This document shows positions 22,686 through 37,700 of a stretch of 64,000 nt of DNA, one piece after another. The notes under the pieces were generated by a model. It was not told the origin of the DNA, searched no databases, and worked only from the letters and a program-made list of their open reading frames with translations. Position 1 is the first letter of the stretch. Each line of letters begins with the position of its first letter. Origin of the DNA: Apostichopus japonicus (taxonomy: Eukaryota; Echinodermata; Holothuroidea; Aspidochirotida; Stichopodidae); the NCBI RefSeq assembly GCF_037975245.1, contig NC_092582.1:206001-270000 (forward strand), in the 5' to 3' direction. Both the position numbers and the translations under genes were made by a program.

Positions 22686-25600
22686 TCACATATAAATATC
22701 GCTGAGCTAGGTTGAGGGTATAAAATTACCAAATATAAATATATCTTAGCTAGATTGAGGGTTACCCAATTATCAAACATAGATCCTTTAGCTAGACCGA
22801 GGGTATCCAATTACCACACATAGATCTCTTAGCCAGATTGAGGGGTATCCAATTACCACACATAGATCTCTTAGCCAGATTGAGGGGTATCCAATTACCA
22901 AACATAGATCTCCTAGCTACATTGAGGGGTATCCGATTACCACACATAGATCTCCTAGCTAGATTGAGGGGTATCCAATTACCAAACATAGATCTCTTAG
23001 CCAGATTGAGGGGTATCCAATTACCACACATAGATCTCTTAGCTAGATTGAGGGGTATCCAATTACCACACATAGATCTCCTAGCGAGATTAAGGGGTAT
23101 CTAATTACCAAACATAGATCTCTTAGCTACATTGAGGGGTATCCGATTACCACACATCGATCTCCTAGCCAGATTGAGGGGTATCCAATTACCACACATA
23201 GATCTCTTAGCTAGATTGAGGGGTATCTAATTACCAAACATAGATCTCTTAGCTACATTGAGGGGTATCCGATTACCACACATCGATCTCCTAGCTAGAT
23301 TGAGGGGTATCCAATTACCACACATAGATCTCTTAGCTAGATTGAGGGGTATCCAATTACCAAACATAGATCTCCTAGCTAGATTGAGGGGTATCCGATT
23401 ACCACACATAGATCTCTTAGCCAGATTGAGGGGTATCCGATTACCACACATCGATCTCCTAGCCAGATTGAGGGGTATCCAATTACCACACATAGATCTC
23501 TTAGCTAGATTGAGGGGTATCTAATTACCAAACATAGATCTCTCAGCTACATTGAGGGGTATCCGATTACCACACATAGATCTCTTAGCCAGATTGAGGG
23601 GTATCCAATTACCACACATAGATCTCTTAGCCAGATTGAGGGGTATCCAATTACCACACATAGATCTCTTAGCTAGATTGAGGGGTATCTAATTACCAAA
23701 CATAGATCTCTTAGCTAGATTGAGGGGTATCCAATTACCACACATAGATCTCTTAGCCAGATTGAGGGGTATCCAATTACCAAACATAGATCTCTTAGCC
23801 AGATTGAGGGGTATCCAATTACCACACATAGATCTCTTAGCTAGATTGAGGGGTATCCAATTACCACACATAGATCTCTTAGCCAGATTGAGGGGTATCC
23901 AATTACCACACATAGATCTCTTAGCCAGATTGAGGGGTATCCGATTACCACACATAGATCTCTTAGCTAGATTGAGGGGTATCTAATTACCAAACATAGA
24001 TCTCTTAGCTATATTGAGGGGTATCCAATTACCACACATAGATCTCTTAGCTAGATTGAAGGGTATCTAATTACCAAACATAGATCTCTTAGCTAGATTG
24101 AGGGGTATCCAATTACCACACATAGATCTCTTAGCTAGATTGAGGGGTATCCAATTACCAAACATAGATCTCTTAGCCAGATTGAGGGGTATCCAATTAC
24201 CACACATAGATCTCTTAGCCAGATTGAGGGGTATCCAATTACCACACATAGATCTCTTAGCCAGATTGAGGGGTATCCGATTACCACACATCGATCTCTT
24301 AGCTAGATTGAGGGGTATCCAATTACCACACATAGATCTCCTAGCCAGATTGAGGGGTATCAAATTACCACATATAGATCTCTTAGCTAGATTGAGGGGT
24401 ATCTAATTACCACAAATAGATCTCTTAGCTAGATTGAGGGGGTATCCAATTACCAAACATAGATCTCCTAGCTAGATTGAGGGGTATCTAATTACCACAC
24501 ATAGATCTCTTAGCTAGATTGAGGGGTATCTAATTACCAAACATAGATCTCTTAGCTACATTGAGGGGTATCCAATTACCACACATAGATCTCCTAGCTA
24601 GATTGAGGGGTATCCAATTACCACACATAGATCTCCTAGCTAGATTGAGGGGTATCCAATTACCAAACATCGATCTCTTAGCCAGATTGAGGGGTATCCA
24701 ATTACCACACATAGATCTCCTAGCCAGATTGAGGGGTATCCAATTACCACACATAGATCTCCTAGCTAGATTGAGGAGTATCCAATTACCAAACATAGAT
24801 CTCTTAGCCAGATTGAGGGGTATCCAATTACCAAACATAGATCCCTTAGCTAGACAGAGGGGTATCCAATTACCACACATAGATCTCCTAGCTAGATTGA
24901 GGGGTATCCAATTACCACACATAGATCTCCTAGCTAGATTGAGGGGTATCCAATTACCAAACATAGATCTCTTAGCTAGATTGAGGGGTATCCAATTACC
25001 ACACATAGATCTCTTAGCTAGATTGAGGGGTATCCAATTACCACACATAGATCTCTTAGCTAGATTGAGGGGTATCCAACTACCAAACATAGATCTCTTA
25101 GCCAGATTGAGGGGTATCCAATTACCAAACATAGATCCCTTAGCTAGACAGAGGGGTATCCAATTACCACACATAGATCTCCTAGCTAGATTGAGGGGTA
25201 TCCAATTACCACACATAGATCTCTTAGCTAGATTGAGGGGTATCCAATTACCACACATAGATCTCCTAGCTACATTGAGGGGTATCCAATTACCACACAT
25301 AGATCTCCTAGCTAGATTGAGGGGTATCCAATTACCACACATAGATCTCTTAGCCAGATTGAGGGGTATCCAATTACCACACATAGATCTCTTAGCTAGA
25401 TTGAGGGGTATCCAACTACCAAACATAGATCTCTTAGCCAGATTGAGGGGTATCCAATTACCAAACATAGATCCCTTAGCTAGACAGAGGGGTATCCAAT
25501 TACCACACATAGATCTCCTAGCTAGATTGAGGGGTATCCAATTACCACACATAGATCTCTTAGCTAGACAGAGGGGTATCCAATTACCACACATAGATCT

Positions 25601-26755
25601 CTTAGCTAGATTGAGGGGTATCCAATTACCACACATAGATCTCTTAGCCAGATTGAGGGGTATCCAATTACCACACATAGATCTCTTAGCTAGATTGAGG
25701 GGTATCTAATTACAACACATAGATCTCTTAGCCAGATTGAGGGGTATCTAATTACCAAACATAGATCTCTTAGCTAGATTGAGGGGTATCCAATTACCAA
25801 ACATAGATCCCTCAGCTAGACAGAGGGGTATCCAATTACCACACATAGATCTCTTAGCTAGATTGAGGGGTATCCAATTACCACACATAGATCTCTTAGC
25901 TAGATTGAGGGGTATCCAATTACCACACATAGATCTCCTAGCTAGATTGAGGGGTATCCAATTACCAAACATAGATCTCCTAGCTAGATTGAGGGGTATC
26001 CAATTACCACACATAGATCTCCTAGCTAGATTGAGGGGTATCCAATTACCAAACATAGATCCCTCAGCTAGACAGAGGGGTATCCAATTACCACACATAG
26101 ATCTCTTAGCTAGATTGAGGGGTATCCAATTACCACACATAGATCTCTTAGCTAGATTGAGGGGTATCCAATTACCACACATAGATCTCTTAGCTAGATT
26201 GAGGGGTATCCAATTACCAAACATAGATCTCCTAGCTAGATTGAGGGGTATCCAATTACCACACATAGATCTCCTAGCTAGATTGAGGGGTATCCAATTA
26301 CCAAACATAGATCTCCTAGCTAGATTGAGGGGTATCCAATTACCACACATAGATCTCTTAGCCAGATTGAGGGGTATCCAATTACCACACATAGATCTCC
26401 TAGCTAGATTGAGGGGTATCCAATTACCAAACATAGATCTCCTAGCTAGATTGAGGGGTATCCAATTACCACACATAGATCTCCTAGCTAGATTGAGGGG
26501 TATCCAATTACCAAACATAGATCTCCTAGCTAGATTGAGGGGTATCCAATTACCACACATAGATCTCCTAGCTAGATTGAGGGGTATCCAATTACCAAAC
26601 ATAGATCCCTTAGCTAGACAGAGGGGTATCCAATTACCACACATAGATATCATAGCTAGATTGAGGGGTATCCAATTACCAAACATCGATCTCTTAGCTA
26701 GATTGAGGGGTATCCAATTACCACACATAGATATCATAGCTAGATTGAGGGTGTC
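22686..26755. repeat. Large satellite array, 42-bp unit, about 97 copies
   Basis: The unit is cttagctagattgaggggta then tccaattaccacacatagat then ct. Nearly every unit has AGATCT. Main variants are ctaga/ccaga/ctaca, tccaa/tccga/tctaa, cacaca/caaaca and ctt/cct. A rare subtype ending in tagacagaggg recurs at about 24853, 25147, 25483, 25818, 26072 and 26617, spaced by about 6, 7, 8 or 13 units; the 25080-25410 block repeats as an 8-unit (about 336 bp) segment. This is partial higher-order structure from unequal exchange. The first units (22686-22840) are decayed; the right end stops abruptly at about 26755. ORFs of up to 382 codons occur on both strands because 42 is divisible by three. Confidence 0.97.
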
Positions 26756-27590
26756 CAAGAGGATTTTGTTAGAAAATTGAACTCATCTTTAAAGGTTATG
26801 GAAATGACCAATTTTACACACCAATTGTATAGACGTGTGACAAAAAGTTGCGTCTACGGTTGAAAGGCGCATCCCCTTTGAGTCCACCGTTATACAATAA
26901 TAGAGCGCCAACCACATTATATGAACGTGAGCAGACTTTACCCGCTCTATTTATCTCTATGGTCAGTTGATAATATAATACGTAATAATTATGATAACCA
27001 TAAATAAAGTATCGCACGTTCATAAACACCCAAGCACTCGCGACCATGCAAAGAAACAAACAAATACAATCTAGCAACCAACCATGACGTAATATGCAGA
27101 TATAAAGTACAATTTACTATTGTTGTTTATACATCACAACCGGTTGCGTTGACATTTTGTGATAATTGCTCAATTGCCTTAAACTTCTTGTTTGTAGTAT
27201 AACAAGTTGAAATTTACACTTGATTTGAGTTACAACAGCTGCCTGAAATCTATTTAAAGGTCGGAACTTGGTAAAACAGATAACTCGTAAAATGCATGCT
27301 TTTGCGATACTTAACCATTTTAATTTTTAATTGCTACACTCATAGCTACAGCTACTGTGACGTCCTACATAAAGTTATCGTATTATGTCTGGACACAGAA
27401 AACAGGTTATAAGCAGCTCGAACTACTTTCTATCACAATTACGTATAACAACATAAAGCAATTAAACATTGCATCACAGGATCAATGAAACAGTCTCCCT
27501 TTACACTCTTTTGTGACGTAACAATAATGTTTTAAATAAATGTTCTTCTCTATAGGTAAATAGAACAAACATAACGTGCGTATTGCCCTT
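26756..27590. other. No gene recognised
   Basis: Unique-looking AT-rich sequence between the satellite and the LINE fragment. Confidence 0.4.
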
Positions 27591-28087
27591 AGCTAAGTAA
27601 GATCTGGAAGTCGGGACTCCCTAGAGAAACAAAAGTCAATGTTTTTCTGACTCTAGCTGAGCCAGTATTCCTGTATGGTTCTGAAACATGCAATTGGAAA
27701 GAAACATAGACGGTTGTTACACAATATTACTGAGGGCTGCCCTTGATATTAGTTGGAAACAGAAGATACCCAACACACAGCTTTATGGCGATCTTCCAAA
27801 GGTGTCCATGAAAATCAGAGAACGAAGACTTAGAGCAGCGGGTCACTACCACCGACACCCAGAAGAAGCAGCCGACAAATTCATTCTCTGGGAGCCAAAA
27901 CATGGTACCCCTGGTGCAAGGCATAAAACCTTCCTGCATTTCCTACTAGAGGACAGTGGGGCTGAAAGTATGTCTGAGCTAGCAACCCTTATGGAAGACA
28001 GAAATGACTGGAAATCTCGATGCCAGGGTATTGTCCGGCCAACTTCTACCCCTCATGATGATAATGGTCGACCGAGGTCGAACTGAT
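27591..28087 (+). pseudogene. 3' end of an RTE-like LINE reverse transcriptase, 5'-truncated
   Basis: Translation gives the C-terminal part of a non-LTR retrotransposon protein: IWKSGLPRETKVN...LAEPVFLYGSE, then in a shifted frame NIDGCYTILLRAALDIS, LYGDLPKVSMKIRERRLRAA and FILWEPKHG, ending in a basic tail with a stop at 28084-28086. These are the usual words of the region after the polymerase domain in RTE-related elements. At about 27690 a small deletion changes frame between the ..SETCNWK and QLERNIDG parts. No catalytic motifs are present because the copy is 5'-truncated. The 28088-28398 trinucleotide tract follows directly as its tail. Confidence 0.8.
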
Positions 28088-30107
<2,020 letters not shown>

Positions 30108-30132
30108 ATATACTTAACTAAACTATCATCAT

Positions 30133-30489
<357 letters not shown>

Positions 30490-30666
30490 TCGAACAATAC
30501 TAGTTCTGTTTTTGGTGACATATTTTGCCTTACTCTAAAGATCAAACAGGATGCTAACCAACTCGAAATCATTTGTGATTCTTAAAGCCGGATCTCGAAA
30601 GAGATACTTTGAACAGACTTTATGTTAATGCAATGGAGGTAAACGACAAAGGCAAATGAATATATA

Positions 30667-30858
30667 TAAATGAAAATCGTAATGAGTTGGAAAATCAAGA
30701 ACAGTGAAAAAACTTTCAGCCTCCACCGGGATTCGAACCACGGGCCTTCCGCTCTGTACGCGGACACCCTAACCACTAGGCTATTGACGCTGATTGTATG
30801 TCCAGAGGTTCGAAACCTGTAAGGAAGGTCGTAATTCCACTGTAGGCGTTTGTCACCT
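30667..30858 (-). mobile_element. tRNA-derived SINE, fullest copy
   Basis: On the - strand it starts aggtgacaaacgcctacagt, passes a first B-box-like word (ggtttcgaacct) and then a tRNA-like unit: 5' acceptor GCGTCAA pairing 5 of 7 with the 3' strand TGGAGGC, A box tagcctagtggttaggg, perfect anticodon stem TCCGC/GCGGA with loop GTACAGA, and B box GGTTCGAATCC. The TTTTTT run and the tail ending cgattttcattta follow. Two B-box-like words suggest a dimeric head, which is inference. Related copies are at 7960-8075 (+) and 30424-30489 (-). Confidence 0.8.
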
Positions 30859-30869
30859 ATATATATACC

Positions 30870-30879
<10 letters not shown>

Positions 30880-30968
<89 letters not shown>

Positions 30969-31045
30969 GCGTGTGTGTGTGTGTGTGTGTGTATGTATTA
31001 TCAATTAGAAACTTCCAATCTTCACCGGGATTCGAGCAGTTGCAG
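30880..31045 (-). mobile_element. (TA)n/(GT)n tract and the 3' end of another tRNA-related element
   Basis: TA repeats (about 30880-30952) pass into GT repeats (30953-30994). Then, on the - strand, gctcgaatcccggtgaagat followed by tggaagtttctaattgataa is half of a B box plus a short body ending in the microsatellite. It resembles the T-arm and tail layout of the neighbouring SINE but with a different body. Confidence 0.5.
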
Positions 31046-31072
31046 TTGCAGTGCCAACTAAACAAATATGGT

Positions 31073-31310
31073 CTATTTAATGCCCGTATTAATTCTATTT
31101 AATGCCCGTATTAATTCTATTTAATGCCGGTATTAATTCTATATAATGCCCGTATTAATTCTATTTAATGCCGGTATTAATTCTATATAATGCCCGTATT
31201 AATTCTATTTAATGTCCGTATTAATTCTATTTAATACCGGCATATGAAGCTACATGGTGATTGGCTGAGAATTAATGCCGGTATTAAATAGAATAAATAC
31301 CGGTAATAAT
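31073..31310. repeat. Minisatellite, 22-bp unit, ~7 direct copies plus an inverted copy
   Basis: The unit tctatttaatgcccgtatta(at) is repeated to about 31240, with cccg/ccgg variants. After a short spacer, 'attaatgccggtattaaata' at about 31271-31290 presents the unit in inverted orientation, so the array can fold back on itself. Confidence 0.85.
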
Positions 31311-31968
31311 TTTAATTCGTAAGGACATTATATCAGCAATTATTTCCCGTATGGCCTACCATATACGAAAACCTTCGGGTGATTTTGAACGGGTATCAGA
31401 GGATGGATTGTACAAAAACGTGTTGTCTTCGTTGCAACGAATGGACGCAGACAGTTTGGTAACCTTGAATTGAATGTTTCTGTTCAGATGCTAATGATCC
31501 TGCGCTCTGCCTATCAGTATCTGTAACCTAGTAACTAGCTAGCCACATGTTCACGTAGGCTGAATTGCTAGTAACTAAACTTCACTGATATAGGAAGGCA
31601 ATCCACTTAACAATTAAGCATATTTTTAATACGTTTACAGTTTTAGATGGAAAGACCATGGATTCCTCCTGAATGGCAAAGCCATCTTATTCAATCCGTC
31701 CATGGCTTGGAAACCACGACCTCCCTAATATTATTATTATTGTTTCCAACGCCACGGCTTTTATCGCCACGACTTAAATACTTTTAAGAAAAGTATATGT
31801 ATTGCATTTTGACGGGCTTTAAATTCGGAGTATACGTTGACAACTGCTAAGCAAATGGTTCCACAGTGATCACATTTCCAGCTGGAATCATCAACAGCCG
31901 AATTAACATATACAAATAAAACTTTCCAGTAGTATTACCTTGATGACCTCTGCTAACCCCCCCCCCCC
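31311..31968. other. No gene recognised
   Basis: Unique-looking sequence ending in a C run next to the element at 31969. Confidence 0.4.
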
Positions 31969-32808
31969 GCGGGCACGTATCCAGGAAGGAGCAGGGGGAT
32001 CCACTGCTCCCCCTTTCAGTGTCGAAAAAATGTTAAAAACTGTTGTTTTCTTAACTGGTATTTTGTCAATGCTCTTTTGATCTTGAATACTCGTCAGCTC
32101 CGTAACTCGATTATAATCGTAGTAACATTCAGGCCTACTGATTCAGCTACCTACTTAGTTTGGCAGATGCAATTAGCTAAATATAGCCAATAGCCTATTA
32201 CAAGCCTACAGTTGGCCACTGCGTAATAAAATACATATTGCCTACCCAACTGCACTCGATGGAGTGTCACGAACCGTATGCACAACGTCGTCGACAACGT
32301 TCGTTCTCATCCTTTCTATGATTCGTCCTAAGTTGTTGAACGAACAGCATGTTATGAAGCTCAGCTGGCAATCGTACGTGATACGCACTTCCTATATATA
32401 ATTATTACACTGCTAATATACACTGCGATAACGATATTTGTTTTTAGGCCACTGCACATCTGGCTGTCTTACAAAATATGAAAGTTTATATTATCCATCA
32501 GTTAAGTTCCTCAAATATAGTAAAGTCCAGACATTTAACAATAAACAAGAATCATCCTACTGGAAATTTTTTTTTCTGATATAATATGTAAAAGAACATG
32601 TAAAAGAATTCAAACAGGAAACAAAATCTGCTGATAATATAATATCATATGAAAATGATGAAACTGGCAAAACATTGCACCATATCGCATCTAAGGACCA
32701 TCAATTGTTCAAAAATATCTCAAGGGGGGGGGGGGACACCCCTCCCCTTAGACCCCTCCCCCATAGCAAAATGAGCTCCCCCTTTCAAATTCCTGGCTAC
32801 GTCGCTGC
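31969..32808. mobile_element. Degraded non-autonomous DNA transposon
   Basis: The left end gcacgtatccaggaa and the right end read in reverse, gcgacgtagccaggaa, are imperfect inverted repeats. Inside each end lies a cccccttt/aaaggggg word (gctccccctttcag; gagctccccctttcaaa). Both flanks are C runs, so no target duplication can be scored. No transposase is seen. Boundaries are approximate. Confidence 0.55.
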
Positions 32809-33389
32809 CCCCCTCCCCCCTCTTTGGACCTAGTACGTTGCATAAGCAGATCAAATGAAAGTGTTCGTCCACCTGTCAATATATTACCTGCAAATAAATG
32901 TCTATGGTTTGAACAAGTTCTTGAGATGGGGTTTTCAAGTTAAAATTTCTTATTTGTTGTTCACATGACGATCTATTCAAATCTGTGGCAAGGAGTTATA
33001 CTTTTGTTTCAGCTTCGAAATTCACGATTGGAATAGTACAAAAATATAATCTCTATTGTAATGAGTTCATTGTTAAATCAAGAATAAAAAGTCATTAATG
33101 GCGAGATTTATATGAAGCAATGTATGTCATAAATCCATGTTATATGTTGTTAATATATTTTATTCATTATTGTAAAGCCGCCAAACATCCAAAATTTACA
33201 TTTACTTCCTATATTTTCACTGTCGGACAAAGATTTCCTCTGGAAACCATCACGTTGTTAGCTCTAATAAGTAGTAAAAAAGCACAGTATCATGTACTTG
33301 GATATAGGCCTTCAACAATAACCATTGAATCTTGTCTGAAGTAATTATTGAACGTAATTAGTATCGAATGACTTAAAGTAATATCAATT
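32809..33389. other. No gene recognised
   Basis: AT-rich sequence; a 74-codon + strand frame at 33120 has no recognisable similarity. Confidence 0.4.
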
Positions 33390-33800
33390 ATATTAAGGGA
33401 CCACAATAAAGCGTATATTGTGCGTTATTTAACTTGCCAAGGATGCCCTTTGTGATTCGTTCTATTAAGGGACAACAATAAAGCGTATAATGCAGTGCGT
33501 TAATTTACTGCCAAGGATGCCCTTTTGTGATTAATTTGCCACATTTTGCCAAGGATGCCCATTTGTGATTCATTTGCCACATCTTGCCAAGGACACCCTT
33601 TGTGATTCATTTGCCACATCTTGCCAAGGATGCCCTTTTGTGATTCATTTGCCACATTTTGCCAAGGATGCCCATTTGTGATTCATTCTATATTAAGGGA
33701 CCAAAATAAAGCGTATCCTGTGCGTTAATTTACTTGCCGTGGATGCCCTTTTGTGATTAATTTGCCACATTTTGCTAAAGATGCCCTTTGTGATTCATAT
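33390..33800. repeat. Minisatellite, ~38-bp unit, with a second interspersed block
   Basis: Units of the form gccaaggatgcccttttgtg + attcatttgccacatttt alternate with blocks of 'ttaagggaccacaataaagcgtat' and 'tgtgcgttaatttac'. About seven copies of the ccaaggatgccc core are present. It abuts the next array without a gap. Confidence 0.85.
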
Positions 33801-33801
33801 A

Positions 33802-34690
33802 CCCTCAACCTGAATACGCACATAAGAGTGGACGGTTGAACCCCAACCTGATTACGCACATAAGAATGAACGGTTGAACCCCCAACCTGATTACGCACAT
33901 AAGGGTGAACGGTTGAACCCCAACCTGATTACGCACATAAGAGTGAACGGTTGAACCCCCAACCTGATTACACACATAAGAGTGAACGGTTGAACCCCAA
34001 CCTGATTACGCACATAAGATTGAACGGTTGAACCCCAACCTGATTACGCACATAAGATTGAACTGTTGAACCCCCAACCTGATTACCCACATAAGAATGA
34101 ACGGTTGAGCCCCAACCTGATTACGCACATAAGAGTGAACGGTTGAACCCCAACCTGATTACGCACATAAGATTGAACTGTTGAACCCCCAACCTGATTA
34201 CCCACATAAGGGTGAACGGTTGAACCCCAACCTGATTACGCACATAAGATTGAACGGTTGAACCCCAACCTGATTACGCACATAAGATTGAACTGTTGAA
34301 CCCCCAACCTGATTCCCCACATAAGATTGAACGGTTGAACCCCAACCTGATTACGCACATAAGATTGAACGGTTGAACCCCCAACCTGATTACGTACATA
34401 AGATTGAACGGTTGAACTCCCAATCTGATTACGCACATAAGAATGAACGGTTGAACCCCCAACCTGATTACGCACAGAAGAGTGAACGGTCGAACCCCCA
34501 ACCTGATTACCCACATAAGAATGAACGGTTGAACCCCAACCTGATTACGCACATAAGAGTGAACGGTTGAACCCCAACCTGATTACGCACATAAGAATGA
34601 ACGGTTGAACCCCCAACCTGATTCCCCACATAAGAATGAACGGTTGAATCCCCAACCTGATTACCCACATAAGATTGAACGGTTGAACCA
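33802..34690. repeat. Minisatellite, 38/39-bp unit, about 23 copies
   Basis: The unit is gttgaaccccaacctgatta followed by cgcacataagagtgaacg. The one-base length change is a ccccaa/cccccaa variant. Subtypes differ at cgcaca/cccaca/ccccaca and at agagtg/agaatg/agattg. The last unit runs into the perfect hairpin at 34679-34724. Confidence 0.95.
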
Positions 34691-34724
34691 GGGAGATGTT
34701 ATCCTGACTCCCTGGTTCAACCGT
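34679..34724. repeat. Perfect 17-bp inverted repeat closing the 38-bp array
   Basis: acggttgaaccagggag, a 12-nt loop (atgttatcctga), then ctccctggttcaaccgt. The left arm is an array unit that acquired 'agggag'; the right arm is its exact complement, and no array units follow. Confidence 0.9.
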
Positions 34725-37700
34725 ACTGAAGCTATATATTCAAATACCGACCCTTTGTTTACCTTTTCACTTCACTGACATTGTGAGGCTGACAAGCGGA
34801 AGTAATTTAGCTCGCACTCTGATTTTCAGTGATATACTGTATAAGTGTTAAGTGTATAATAGTCATCTTTGCCTACTGTACAATATTTTTGCTAGATGAT
34901 GGCGACATTAGTGGATTTGATAAGGACTGATACCAAGACGTTCCTTTAGAGAACTGTCTATGTCGCTTGCCTACTCTATAATGGCATTCCAAGGGTATTG
35001 AAGTTTCCTGAATGGTACTTTGGGATATCCGTAGACTTATCCGGTCACACCACTTGAACGATTTCCGCATTTCTATCTCGTTAGACGCAGAGCTCAGCAT
35101 TTTATCGTGTGTGTATCTGATCAGAGTAAAGCCTTTTTTTAGATACAAGCCTGACCGTTTCTAAACATGTTTTACAGGAATAGAAACGATAAAAACGTAT
35201 TTAAAAAATTCTTTGTTCTGTATACAGCAATTGTTGCATTTTGTCGCCATGCAGTTATATAATTGAAGAAACACACTATCTGCATTGAAATCTTACTGCC
35301 CGATGTAGGTTTTGTATGGGTATGGTCACGTACGTTTCTTGTTAGCCGTTCTAGTGCTACGATACTGACTGGCAATTTAGTACGTCACATGAACAGTGAT
35401 GACGTTTTTAGTCCCACACATCCTTCTCGGTTTATGTGATCTGCAAATATGAAGAAAAAATGTGGAAAATCACAGTTCCCCTCCCCGTCCAACATAATCG
35501 ATCAGTCCATTCCCTTCCCAATAAAGTCAATGCATGAAGACATTTTTTTCGTGTTACATAATCATTATGTCAGAGGTTATGTCACCTTCACTTAGGGTCC
35601 CATCAGAAGAAACAGATCACGCAGCCTAGTGTAAGCCGCTGGGTATAGTTTCGTTTCATGACCAAATTCCTAGTATGGTATCACTTTCACATGCTAAGAC
35701 TGACACAGCCTAAGCGTTTCCATCAAATTTTGCATCAAAACTTTCTGTCTTTGAAAAAATCGTCTTTTACATAAAGTCAATGACGCTGCTAGAAACGAAT
35801 ATGGCTTGTCAAGAGTATTTACAAAAGTAGCAACCTGGTGCCTTCATTCTAAACTAAACCTTTTTCTGCAATAACACCAAATATGCCTACAATTAGGTAA
35901 ATACCTCAATAACACAATTTTAGAATACCTCTCGCAAACTGATAGATGGAGAATTTTTATGAATGCCATTAACCGTCTCCCTAATTATGTAACGCCCTTA
36001 CCACTGACGTGATGTTTACTGTAACTACATGAGGATAGTGGAAGCCCATCGACAATGTAATACCGTACCCATTTTACATGGCGGCGTATGATACTGTACA
36101 CTATGCTATATGGTCGTCCTCCCTTCCATCCTACGTCCATGAAATGGATTTAAGTCAAATTTGGAATCCGTTTAACCTTTGGTGAAAGGACTTTCAAACT
36201 CCTTTTGCTCATCATGATGTCAATTTGTTCCGACGGAATACACGTTGGTCAAGATGGGATTGGGTTCGACATAGCTTCAGTCAACACACACGACGACACA
36301 TGTACCGCTTTTCCCAGAGGTCTGGTAAAGAGAATGACTCGATTCGGCATTGGATACACCTATGCAGCTGTATCATGAGAATGCTGGGCTATCCGCAGAC
36401 TCACCACAAATCTACACATGTGTACAAGACTTGTTTAATCAGTGTTGTCACTTGCCGTTTTCTAATCGATTTATACCGTAGTAACGCCATGGCAACGAAT
36501 GTATGACTGCCTGATGAATGGTCGACATGTATAGCTCATACACAGTGGTATAACCAACTAGTTTACAAGGACGGGGATGTATCAGTTACCAGGCTCATAT
36601 GTCTACTCCACACCACCCCTTGCATATACAATAGTACAACACTGGCACTGCAACGGGTGATGAGAGAAAAGGATGTTAATTGACGGGCGCTGGGATATCC
36701 ATAAGCTACGGCCTTTATCACGTTAACAACATTTAAACAAAATTGATGAATTCTCGCTTTTAGTCGACTGCTTCTCCTCTCCTTCCCACTCAACTCTCTC
36801 TAATATGATTCTTTCGTTACCGACAGAGTTTGTCAATAACGTAGTTTATCTACATCAAAGCGGTTACATCTTGCGAAATGAAAGTGAAAAGTTCAGGGGA
36901 CCCTACTCAAGATCGAGGTCAGGCACAGATCCAGGAGTGTGGGGCGTACAGCCACGCCAATGGCGCAGTTTTGTTTTGTACTGAGTGGCTAAGATATAAA
37001 GTCGTCCAGGGAAGGGATCAACGTGGAGGGGTAACCCGTGCCCTCGAGAAATACCGGTAAAATATGGGATGCTTAGATGCAAAATAGTGCTTTTGAAACA
37101 ATGTTGAAGAATTTTTGACTGTTTAGGTAGTATCGCATATACATGTTATATTTTGTACGGTACAGTAGGAATGCCTATATATCAGTGGACCGGGGGGGGG
37201 GGGGGGTTGGGGGATTAGGGGGTCATCCCCTTGATGTCTCAGATTGCACCATATGACGTATAAAAGTCTACATGTGACCCGTAGGACCAGCCTTCGAGAT
37301 TGGGGCATTAGGAGGTTTGAACTTGCCGCCTCTAGTTTTACCACACCCGTATAAGATTCACTGGCCCCCGCTCCCCGTGACCTACCTACACCCCTCCGCC
37401 GTGTCAGGGGTCCTCAATCTGTTACTTGTCAGATTTATCCTCGAATTATGTCATTCATTAAACTTTGTTAGGCGACGATGTTATTGCTTTGGTTCTTCAT
37501 TGGGTGGTAGGCTACTGACATCATTCGAAGCCATTATGATATAGAGTCCTCTGCATTAGTGCTGTTCATGTGATTATCGTTACGTAGACACGACAAAAAA
37601 ATGACACATATACTATAGGCCTGTGTTGTAACTACAGAAACCATATTGCTACATATATATTCATATACCTTAGATATGATATTAGAGTTGACTGCACGAA

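Noticed and set aside
22792-26780. Long ORFs of up to 382 codons on both strands (WIPLNLAKRSMCGN-type repeats)
   Set aside because: They are created by a 42-bp period divisible by three. Both strands are equally open and there is no start context, exon structure or domain.
36160-36440. Possible exon (FKLLLLIMMSICSDG in one frame, other frames open nearby)
   Set aside because: A hydrophobic start followed by about 40 residues and a stop, with no clear splice sites or family. Too weak to annotate.
36930-37400. Possible additional transposon around the G-run at 37191
   Set aside because: No matching inverted ends or target duplication could be found.
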